Positions 16,642 through 22,600 of a DNA stretch of 22,600 nucleotides are shown here, piece by piece. The translations under genes and the position numbers were made by a program. How positions within the stretch are numbered: position 1 is the first letter of the stretch; each line of letters opens with the position of its first letter. The notes below the pieces were generated by a model. The model saw nothing but the letters and a program-made list of their open reading frames with translations, had not been told where the DNA came from and made no database searches. Source of the stretch: Chersky-299 sp963749535 (GTDB taxonomy: Bacteria; Actinomycetota; Thermoleophilia; RBG-16-64-13); the NCBI GenBank assembly GCA_963749535.1, contig CAVVNF010000036.1:1-22600 (forward strand), given 5' to 3'.

Positions 16642-17448
16642 ATGACAAGCTTTACTGTGGACCCCGTTTCGGGGTTACAACTGGTGGAACTCAGTCATGT
16701 GTGGGGCCACGGCGTACCCTCTTATCCGGGGGATCCTGACGTGAGAATGACCCGTGGCGTCAAGCATGCGCAGCAAGGCGTGATGGCGCACCACATATCG
16801 ACCGTCATGCATACCGGCACCCACATGAATTCCCCTCTGCACCTGATTCAGAAGGGTGGCGACCTGGCCAGCATCCCCGCCGATCGCCTCTTTGGCAACG
16901 GCGCCATCGTCGATATGCCCAAGGGCCGGTGGGAACTCGTGACCGCGGCCGATCTCGAAAAAGCGACTCCTGCCATCCAGTCCGGCGACATCGTCGTGAT
17001 CGTCACCGGGTGGCATCACAAATACTCTGACGGCCTCGAGTACTTCGGGGAATCGCCCGGTCTGTCCAAGGACGCTGCCGAGTGGTTGGTGAAGAAGGAC
17101 GTCAAGATGGTGGCAATGGACACGCCACAGATCGACCATCCTCTGGCGACTTCGCTCGGAGCCCATCGGGGCGGCCCGCTCATGAACCGCCTCGTCTCCG
17201 ACTACAAGAAAGGCACCGGCCTCGACCCGAAGATCGAGCACCCGGAATGGAACGTCGCCCACAAGATCCTCTTGGCCGCCGGCATACCCACGGTCGAGCA
17301 GGTGGGCGGAGACGTGGACGTCCTCAAAGGCAAGCGGGCGACCCTCGTGGCGACCCCGTGGAAGTTCGAGCAAGGAGACGCCTGCCCGGTCCGGATGGTC
17401 GCTCTCACCGACCCGAGCGGCACCTGCCGCATCGACTCCGGCAACTAG
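16642..17448 (+). CDS. Cyclase-family protein (PF04199), paralogue 1
   Basis: A 268-residue member of the cyclase family, which includes bacterial kynurenine formamidase (KynB) and other metal-dependent hydrolases. The metal motif H-x-G-T-H-x-D-x-P-x-H appears as HTGTHMNSPLH (residues 57-67), so the usual Asp is Asn63. Later family blocks are VVIVTGWHHKYSDGLEYF and KMVAMDTPQIDHPLA. The ATG at 16642 follows AGGAGAGA. The gene is 32 nt upstream of a paralogue (17481) on the same strand, so they are likely one transcript. The Asp-to-Asn change at a metal ligand could weaken or alter metal binding; it is in the DNA (codon AAT) and not a frame artefact. The substrate is unknown. Confidence 0.85.
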   Translation: MTSFTVDPVSGLQLVELSHVWGHGVPSYPGDPDVRMTRGVKHAQQGVMAHHISTVMHTGTHMNSPLHLIQKGGDLASIPADRLFGNGAIVDMPKGRWELVTAADLEKATPAIQSGDIVVIVTGWHHKYSDGLEYFGESPGLSKDAAEWLVKKDVKMVAMDTPQIDHPLATSLGAHRGGPLMNRLVSDYKKGTGLDPKIEHPEWNVAHKILLAAGIPTVEQVGGDVDVLKGKRATLVATPWKFEQGDACPVRMVALTDPSGTCRIDSGN

Positions 17449-17480
17449 ACGTCCACGCGAGAAGGAAAGGAACCTCAGAC

Positions 17481-18263
17481 ATGAGTCTTCAGATATACGA
17501 CCTCACTCACACCTTCTGCCAGTTCATGCCGGAATGGCCGTCTTCCCCGGGTGTCAACGTCGACGTGAAGAAGTTCCACGCCAAAGACGGAGTCTTCCAG
17601 GTGGAGTGGAACGGCATCATGCACCGTTGCACACATATGGACGCGCCCATTCACGTGACGGAGTGCACCCCCACCATCGGGGACTACCCGTTGTGGCGGC
17701 TCTTTGGCACGGGCGTGTGCGTCTCCATCTCCAAAGGCAAATGGGGAGTGGTCACCCCCGAGGATCTGGAGAATGCCCGCCCGAAGATCGAAGAGGGCGA
17801 CATCGTGATGATCAACATGGGCATGCACCACAAATGGGCGGACACCGACGAGTATTTCGCGTATGGCCCCGGCATCTACAAAGAGGGCGCCCAATGGCTG
17901 GTCGACAAGAAGGTGAAGATGGTCGGCTACGGCTGCCAGGCCAACGACCACCCTCTCGCCACGAAGCTGGTCGACCACGGCCTCGGCCCGTCCCATCCAC
18001 ATCTGATCGATGAATACAAGGAGTTGACCGGTCGCGATCCCAAAGAGGACTTCAGTGAGTGGGAACCGGCGCACAAGACCCTCATGGTCAAAGGCGGCAT
18101 CCCGGGCATCGAGAACGTCGGCGGAGAGCTGGACGCGGTCACCGGCAAGCGCTGCACCTTCATGGCCTTCCCCTGGCGGTGGCCGGGTGGCGACGGCTGC
18201 ATCGTCCGTGTGCTGGCCGTGATCGACCCGGACCAGACCTTCCGCTTTGAGACAGGGCTCTAG
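17481..18263 (+). CDS. Cyclase-family protein (PF04199), paralogue 2
   Basis: A 260-residue paralogue of the gene before it, sharing blocks such as DIVMINMGMHHKWADTDEYF, AQWLVDKKVKMVGYGCQAND and the end of the domain. Here the metal motif is HRCTHMDAPIH (residues 48-58): the Asp is present (Asp54) but the motif Gly is Cys50. The two paralogues thus differ from the consensus at different positions. The ATG at 17481 follows AAGGAAAGG about 10 nt upstream. Cyclase-family enzymes form dimers or larger assemblies, so a heteromer with paralogue 1 is possible. The frame is intact. Kynurenine formamidase-like or another amide/lactone hydrolase is possible. Confidence 0.85.
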   Translation: MSLQIYDLTHTFCQFMPEWPSSPGVNVDVKKFHAKDGVFQVEWNGIMHRCTHMDAPIHVTECTPTIGDYPLWRLFGTGVCVSISKGKWGVVTPEDLENARPKIEEGDIVMINMGMHHKWADTDEYFAYGPGIYKEGAQWLVDKKVKMVGYGCQANDHPLATKLVDHGLGPSHPHLIDEYKELTGRDPKEDFSEWEPAHKTLMVKGGIPGIENVGGELDAVTGKRCTFMAFPWRWPGGDGCIVRVLAVIDPDQTFRFETGL

Positions 18264-18296
18264 AAGGTCTGACCCTCGTCAAGACTGGGTAACGCA

Positions 18297-18314
18297 CCCG
18301 GGCGCGGACCCGGG
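18297..18314 (+). terminator. Weak hairpin after the cyclase pair
   Basis: CCCGGG at 18297-18302 pairs with CCCGGG at 18309-18314 across a 6-nt loop. It starts 34 nt after the second cyclase stop and has no clear T tract. A possible terminator or stabilising element. Confidence 0.3.
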
Positions 18315-18403
18315 ACGGTTCAGTTAGCTTTTCACGGGCTGTCCGGCAAGATCGAGGTGTGGCAGCAGCCCTCCTCAGTCCGCCGGGCGGCCCTTCGCCT
18401 TGG

Positions 18404-18847
18404 TCATTCGGGGACCACGGCCACGACGCTCATCTCGAACTTGAGCCTTGGATCGGTCGCAAGTCTGACCACCTCGACGGTGCAACTCGACGGCCGGTGG
18501 TCACCGAAGTACTCGCCGAACACGCGGTTGATGGCATCCTGGTTCTCGGCTATGTCTTTGATGAACCGCTGGACGAAAACAACGTCCTGAAGCGTGCCAC
18601 CGGCCGCAGCCAGGATCTCTTTGAGCTGGTCCAGGGTCATCCGGGCTTGCGCTTCTGGGTCCTCAGGCAGATGGTCGAACTCTTCCGGCCGATGCGGATG
18701 GTGATGATACGTGGGGGCAGCCATCGCCGCGGTGAAGAGTAACTTGCCTCCGTGCACCTTGATGGCGGGTGCATACGGTAGGTTGTAACTGGGATCGTTC
18801 TGGCCGGTGTGGATCACTTCGATGCGAGGATTGCTGCCGCTGCTCAT
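18404..18847 (-). CDS. RidA (YjgF/YER057c) family protein
   Basis: A 147-residue RidA-fold protein (PF01042). RidA itself hydrolyses reactive enamine/imine intermediates; other members include 2-aminomuconate deaminase. Visible family features: MTLDQLKEILAAAGGTLQDV and VVFVQRFIKDIAENQDAINR, then the block FGEYFGDHRPSSCTVEVVRL. In RidA the segment equivalent to PSSC reads PARSC and the Arg is needed for imine deamination. Here that position appears to be Ser120. It may therefore belong to a Rid subfamily with a different activity. The ATG at 18847 follows GGGAAGGGAC; the longer frame to 18937 is less likely. It is convergent with the cyclase pair and divergent from the lipoprotein at 19039. 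Confidence 0.85.
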   Translation of the reverse strand: MSSGSNPRIEVIHTGQNDPSYNLPYAPAIKVHGGKLLFTAAMAAPTYHHHPHRPEEFDHLPEDPEAQARMTLDQLKEILAAAGGTLQDVVFVQRFIKDIAENQDAINRVFGEYFGDHRPSSCTVEVVRLATDPRLKFEMSVVAVVPE

Positions 18848-18977
18848 AGTTGTCCCTTCCCGTCGGTCATGGTCAGCCACGTGCGAACATATTACCTGCC
18901 AGCCCCGTCCGGAGAGGGCTGCCGGTGGAGTCGCCACGAAGATTCGCGAAGGACTCTAGGAACCATCCGACAGAGCC

Positions 18978-18995
18978 GATATTGTAGGCAATATC
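18978..18995. promoter_or_regulatory. Perfect inverted repeat in a divergent promoter region
   Basis: GATATTG and CAATATC are perfect 7-nt arms around a 4-nt spacer. It lies in the 191-nt gap between the divergent RidA and lipoprotein genes, 43 nt before the lipoprotein start. It looks like a dimeric repressor site or a small hairpin; the regulator is unknown. Confidence 0.4.
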
Positions 18996-19038
18996 TGGCG
19001 CATCTATCTGCGTCGACCCGGCGACCAAAGGAGTCACC

Positions 19039-20076
19039 GTGCATAAGCGCTCAACGGTAGTATCGATAATCGTCGCTCTCCTGCTGGTGGCCCTGACGCT
19101 CGGCTGTGGAGTCAGCTCGCAGGCGCCGGGGCAGGGGAACGACTCCACCGGCGCGGCTGGGAGTCTCTCCGCCTCCGACATCCTGACCAAAGCTGTGGCA
19201 GCCAACTCGACCATGAAGAGCGGGAAAATCGCGTTCGACGCGAACATCACGTTCGACACCGATGCGGCAAAGCTGCCCGCCGAGGCCAAGGCCTTCACCT
19301 CGCAGCCGATCACCATTTCGGGCTCTATCGCTGCCTCTGACGACCCGGTCCAAGCCCAGGCTACCATCAAGGCCTCGCTCGCCGGGCAGAACCTCGATCT
19401 CGGCCTTCAAGTGCTCGGCAGCGCGGCGTGGATCCAATTCATGGGTCAGTGGTACCAGACACCGCCCGAAGTCCAGCAATCACTTTCCAGCTACATGGGC
19501 AAGAAGGACGGTCAGTCCGACATCAATCAGATTTTGAGCAAAGCGGGGATCGATCCCAAGAACTGGTTGACCCAACTCACGCTGGTCGGCGAAGAGCCCG
19601 TCAACGGCGTGCCCGCCTACCACCTTACGGCACGTCCTGATGCGGCCAAGATGCTCACCGATGTGTTCGGCCTCGTGCAGAGCGCCGACTTCCAGAAGAT
19701 GATGGGTGGCGGCGCCACCTCCGGCAGCACTCTGCCGGCTTTGGGAGCAAGCGCCGACATGATGAAGCAAGTGCAAGACCAACTTCAGTCCATGATCCGC
19801 GATTCCAAGGTGGATTTCTGGGTCGCTAAGGACGGCTTCACGCTCGTCAAAGCTGCCGTCACTGCCACGCTGGGAGCTCCGGCGGGTCAGGACCCCGAGG
19901 GCATGAACGCGATCAATCTCACGGCAAGCATGCAGGTCAGCGACGTCATCACGGCGCTAGATCTTCAAGCGCCGGCCTCCAGCAAGTCGTGGGCGGACTT
20001 CCAAAAAGCCATCGCAGCGGATTCGAGTCTGCTCCAAGGCTTGTTCTCGACTGGAGCTTCGGCCTCGGTTGAGTAA
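19039..20076 (+). CDS. LppX/LprG-like lipoprotein
   Basis: A 345-residue exported lipoprotein. The signal peptide (residues 1-22) ends with the lipobox LTLGC, so Cys23 is lipidated. The mature part has the pattern of LppX/LprAFG-type lipoproteins: SASDILTKAVAANSTMKSGK near 45-64, a long series of amphipathic strands (ITISGSIAASDDPVQAQATI), NGVPAYHLTARPDAAKML, and VDFWVAKDGFTLVKAAVTAT. Relatives bind lipids in a half-barrel and deliver them to the cell envelope; a role here is inference. The GTG start at 19039 is supported by AAAGGAG. The frame is intact and a strong terminator follows 20 nt after the stop. An inverted repeat at 18978 may control it. Confidence 0.75.
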   Translation: MHKRSTVVSIIVALLLVALTLGCGVSSQAPGQGNDSTGAAGSLSASDILTKAVAANSTMKSGKIAFDANITFDTDAAKLPAEAKAFTSQPITISGSIAASDDPVQAQATIKASLAGQNLDLGLQVLGSAAWIQFMGQWYQTPPEVQQSLSSYMGKKDGQSDINQILSKAGIDPKNWLTQLTLVGEEPVNGVPAYHLTARPDAAKMLTDVFGLVQSADFQKMMGGGATSGSTLPALGASADMMKQVQDQLQSMIRDSKVDFWVAKDGFTLVKAAVTATLGAPAGQDPEGMNAINLTASMQVSDVITALDLQAPASSKSWADFQKAIAADSSLLQGLFSTGASASVE

Positions 20077-20095
20077 GCCACAAAGCGGAAACACC

Positions 20096-20142
20096 GGCGC
20101 CGCTCGCACGACGGACAGTCGTGCGAGCGGCGCCTTGTTGTA
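20096..20142 (+). terminator. Intrinsic terminator of the lipoprotein gene
   Basis: A perfect 17-bp stem (20096-20112 with 20118-20134) and a 5-nt loop, followed by TTGTTGT. It lies between convergent genes and may also act on the minus strand. Confidence 0.85.
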
Positions 20143-20187
20143 AGCGGCCCCTTGCCGCGCGAGCGCGCCCTCGTCGCTGGAAGCGCC

Positions 20188-21342
20188 TTAGCTCGTCGCC
20201 TCGAACGGAAACACGTACGGCAGTTTGAGCTCGTCGCGCATGGTCATGAGCTGCTCCTGGACCACCGCGCCTACCGGCACACCCTTGTCCTTGCGCTCCC
20301 GCCAGGCCAGATGCTCTTTTTCCCCACACGTGTAGATCTTGTCCTCTCCCGGGGCCTTTTCCGAGGCGCGCAAGGCCCGCAAGATGTCGCCGGTAGTCTT
20401 CTTGAAGGAGGCAAGGTCGGTGAAACACTCGATGTCGATGGCCAGGAAGAAGTGCCCCAAGCCATAGGGAGCCGCACCGCCCTGGTCGTCCACGCCCGTG
20501 AGTTGTTTCAGGTAGGAGCCCTGCTGGAGGGAAGCCGACAGGATCTCAACGACCGTAGCAAAACCGTAGCCCTTGTGGCCGCCGGTCTCCTCGCTCAGTC
20601 CGCCGATGGGAGCAAGCGCGCTCGTGCCGCGGATCAGGTCCGCGAGGATCTGCTGCGGATCGGTGGCCGACTTGCCCTCGCGGTCGATGACTAAGCCTTC
20701 CGGGCAGCTCCTCCCTTCGCGGGCGTACTGCTCGATCTTGCCCCGCTGGATGATGGAGGTGGCGTAGTCGTTGGTGAAGGGGAATTCCTCGTCGGTGGGC
20801 ATGGCGAAGACCAGCGGGTTGGTGCCGAGCATGTTCTCCACGCCGTGCGTGGGCGCGATGGAGGGCCGCGCGTTGGTGCCGGTAAGGCCGATCATGCCGG
20901 CGTCCACGGCCATCAGCGAGTAGTACGCGGCGAAGCCGTAGTGGGTCGAGTTGCGGGCGACCACCATGCCGAGACCGTGTTCGCGGGCCTTGTCGATGGC
21001 CATCTGCATGCACCGGCGGCCGATGACCATGCCCATGCCGTGGTGGCCGTCCACCACCGCGGTCGCCTTGCAGTCGCGCACCACCTCGAACTCGGTCACC
21101 GGACTCTGGATGCCGCCCATGCCGATGCGGTCGTAGTAGATGGGCTTGAGGCGGCCGACGCCGTGCGAGTCGATGCCGCGCTTGTCCGCCCCGATCAGGA
21201 CGTCGGCACAGACCCGTGCATCGGCTTCGGGGACGCCCAATCCTTTGAAGACGTCCACCATGAACGCTTCCAACAGATCAAAGGGCACCCAGCTGCAATT
21301 CTCGGCATTGTCCGCCACTTCGCTTGCCACCCCTTCCGGCAC
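20188..21342 (-). CDS. LDH2/malate dehydrogenase-type NAD(P)-dependent oxidoreductase
   Basis: A 384-residue protein of the LDH2 family (PF02615), which has a fold unlike classical malate and lactate dehydrogenases. Members oxidise 2-hydroxy acids: malate, ureidoglycolate, sulfolactate, 2,3-diketogulonate and others. Family blocks are GADKRGIDSHGVGRL with the catalytic-site His60, ARNSTHYGFAAYYSL (129-143), and HGVENMLGTNPLVFAMPTDE. A Gly/Lys-rich nucleotide-binding region (ETGGHKGYGFATVVEI) follows. The GTG at 21342 is the longest start; another GTG at 21318 with GGAAGGGG upstream may be the true one. The frame is intact. No neighbour fixes the substrate; with the sulfur operon nearby, sulfolactate is one option but unsupported. 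Confidence 0.85.
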   Translation of the reverse strand: MPEGVASEVADNAENCSWVPFDLLEAFMVDVFKGLGVPEADARVCADVLIGADKRGIDSHGVGRLKPIYYDRIGMGGIQSPVTEFEVVRDCKATAVVDGHHGMGMVIGRRCMQMAIDKAREHGLGMVVARNSTHYGFAAYYSLMAVDAGMIGLTGTNARPSIAPTHGVENMLGTNPLVFAMPTDEEFPFTNDYATSIIQRGKIEQYAREGRSCPEGLVIDREGKSATDPQQILADLIRGTSALAPIGGLSEETGGHKGYGFATVVEILSASLQQGSYLKQLTGVDDQGGAAPYGLGHFFLAIDIECFTDLASFKKTTGDILRALRASEKAPGEDKIYTCGEKEHLAWRERKDKGVPVGAVVQEQLMTMRDELKLPYVFPFEATS

Positions 21343-21632
21343 GAGACTGTGGTCCGGCGCGCATAGCAGCGGCGCCGTACGATGGCACCCAGAGTAGCAG
21401 ACGGGGCGCCCCGGCGCGGAGTTGGACGCCAGTCAGGTACTGCGGTCAGCCGCGGCGCCGGGGGAATCTCACGTGCATGCCGCGTGACAGATCGAGAGCC
21501 GGCCCGTCGTTCCGTCTTGTGCGATCGCATATGCGGGGTGCGGGTTGTTCCCCGAGGTTTCGTGGGGCTATCCTTCTGAGGAGCCGCCGAACCAAACCTG
21601 GGAGCCGATCCGCTACGAAAGCCGACGTAACT

Positions 21633-22415
21633 GTGCGATTCCTCGACCCGCACGTTCACGCGAGCGCATCGCCATGCTCCGTACTCGGCGACAGGGAGTT
21701 GTGCGCCTGGTTCGACACCCACCCCCAGTTCTTGCCCTGCGTCTCCGACCATATGACATGGGAGTTCTACGAGACGGACTGGGCAAGGGCCCGCGCTTGT
21801 GGGGGCGATATCCTGTTCGGCACGGAGATAACTCTCGGGGGCGTGTACGACTTCGTGCTCCTGACCCACGACCTGTCGGCGTTCACAGAGCTAGGCCACT
21901 CAGGACCCGGCAAGGGCACTGCGTCACCGGCGGGCTTCGGGCCCCGAAGTCTCGACGGCCAGTTGCGACTGTTCGCCGACCCGCGAGTGCTCGTCACCTT
22001 CGCCCATCCCCCCCTCTGGTCGGCTCGCCGTGGTTCTTCGTGGAGGGACTGGCTCCGGCAGGTTCCCGTGGACTTCCTCGAATACAACGCCATCCGGCTG
22101 CTGCCATCTTCTTTCTCGTTGCGAAGAAGCAACGGACGGGGAAGCTCCGAAGAGCTGGATCCGGGACTCCTGGATGATAACGAGCAACTTCTGGAGCTAC
22201 GTGACAGCCTCTTTCCCCACGCGCGGTTCATCGTGGGCTCCGACAGCCATCAGCCGGACCGCCTGGGCACCACCTACGTCGAGTTCGACTCGCCTGTCGT
22301 GGGAGGAGGCGATGCGTGGGACCGCCTGCGTAAGGGCGCGTTCCGAGGCAAGCTCGACCTCGACGGTCTCGGTTCCTTTCGGATAGACCCAGACAGCGGT
22401 CTGGCTATCTCCTGA
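21633..22415 (+). CDS. PHP-domain metal-dependent phosphoesterase-like protein
   Basis: A 260-residue PHP-domain protein. The HxH motif is DPHVHAS (His7, His9), followed by VSDH (Asp39, His40), GTEITL (Glu65), LLTHD (His79), TFAHPP (His125) and VGSDSHQPDRLG (Asp204, His206). These residues form the usual three-metal site of PHP phosphoesterases and related hydrolases. The frame continues upstream to 21324, but that part has no family sequence, so the GTG at 21633 (reading VRFLDPHVH) is chosen; its ribosome binding site is weak. It is divergent from the LDH2 gene, with 290 nt between them in which I see no other gene. The substrate is unknown. Confidence 0.75.
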   Translation: MRFLDPHVHASASPCSVLGDRELCAWFDTHPQFLPCVSDHMTWEFYETDWARARACGGDILFGTEITLGGVYDFVLLTHDLSAFTELGHSGPGKGTASPAGFGPRSLDGQLRLFADPRVLVTFAHPPLWSARRGSSWRDWLRQVPVDFLEYNAIRLLPSSFSLRRSNGRGSSEELDPGLLDDNEQLLELRDSLFPHARFIVGSDSHQPDRLGTTYVEFDSPVVGGGDAWDRLRKGAFRGKLDLDGLGSFRIDPDSGLAIS

Positions 22416-22421
22416 GCCGGC

Positions 22422-22492
22422 GCGGCCCGGGTCCCGACCCGATCCTGCTCCCGCGCGACCTTGATCCGAGAGTGACGAAGACCCCGGGCCGC
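22422..22492. repeat. Long-range inverted repeat after the PHP gene
   Basis: GCGGCCCGGG at 22422-22431 and CCCGGGCCGC at 22483-22492 are perfect 10-nt arms separated by 51 nt. With arms this far apart it may be a weak terminator for both strands or coincidental in GC-rich DNA. Confidence 0.3.
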
Positions 22493-22507
22493 CGCGCAGA
22501 CAGGTCG

Positions 22508-22594
22508 CTAGACCACGTCGATAGTCACCTGACTCGCTCCGCCAGAGAACCGTACGTCATAGCGGTCCGTAGACTCCTCGTAGCCGGGATTTCG
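22508..22594 (-). other. Possible 3' end of a minus-strand gene
   Basis: Read on the minus strand, 28 codons end in RFSGGASQVTIDVV and a TAG at 22508-22510. The composition looks coding, but an in-frame TGA at 22595-22597 closes it. It could be the end of a gene that enters from the right with a frameshift. No family can be named. Confidence 0.2.
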
Positions 22595-22600
22595 TCATCC

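Noticed and set aside
16675..17373. Minus-strand open frame of 232 codons
   Set aside because: Antisense to the first cyclase gene; the composition is typical of a shadow frame.
1..22600. CRISPR arrays, tRNA or rRNA genes, transposases, phage genes
   Set aside because: I looked for regularly spaced repeats, cloverleaf-like segments and mobile-element proteins and found none I could support. The three dispersed repeats are kilobases apart and not an array.

Overview
This 22.6 kb window is GC-rich bacterial DNA with strong GGAGG-type ribosome binding sites, several lipoproteins, an S-layer (SLH) protein and metabolic genes. It has no rRNA, tRNA or CRISPR array. SLH and Big_5 domains, LppX-like and propeller-like lipoproteins, a DUF2277 gene and the codon usage fit a GC-rich, probably deep-branching actinobacterial or Chloroflexi-like lineage. 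That placement is inference and is weak.

Layout. 1-893: a dispersed repeat copy, then a VOC-fold (methylmalonyl-CoA epimerase-like) gene broken by three one-base frame shifts. 926-2280: a strong hairpin and a secreted Big_5/SLH protein. 2500-4047 (minus): a HEAT-repeat lipoprotein in at least six frames. 4164-4379: a remnant of a PIN (VapC-like) toxin. 4472-5995: a beta-propeller-like lipoprotein. 6147-8378 (minus): two amidohydrolases in one operon. 8610-8927 (minus): a second truncated PIN gene related to the first. 9009-10579: a PLP-dependent decarboxylase with many frame breaks. 10748-11028 (minus): DUF2277. 11056-12958 (minus): RecQ helicase. 13446-16376 (minus): a sulfur operon reading SQR, DUF1641, TusE/DsrC-like, DsrE-like. 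16642-18263 (plus): two cyclase-family (PF04199) paralogues, divergent from the sulfur operon. 18404-18847 (minus): a RidA-family protein. 19039-20076: an LppX-like lipoprotein with a textbook terminator. 20188-21342 (minus): an LDH2/malate dehydrogenase. 21633-22415: a PHP-domain protein.

The most coherent functional unit is the sulfur operon. A flavoprotein of the sulfide:quinone oxidoreductase family is followed by a cysteine-free helical DUF1641 protein, a TusE-type carrier with a penultimate cysteine, and a DsrE-type protein with a conserved cysteine. Together they suggest sulfide oxidation coupled to a persulfide relay. The intergenic region shared with the divergent cyclase pair holds a perfect 12-nt palindrome with a C5G5 core plus further CCC/GGG inverted repeats. 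These resemble CsoR/CstR-type operators, and CstR senses persulfides. The two cyclases each deviate from the family metal motif at a different residue, so they may work as a heteromeric pair.

A 55-bp intergenic repeat with fixed internal spacing occurs three times (85, 6064, 8518) and I cannot assign it to a known family. Many genes are interrupted by single-base indels that can each be repaired to a family-like sequence. This is more consistent with an error-rich assembly than with mass pseudogenization, but raw reads are needed to decide.
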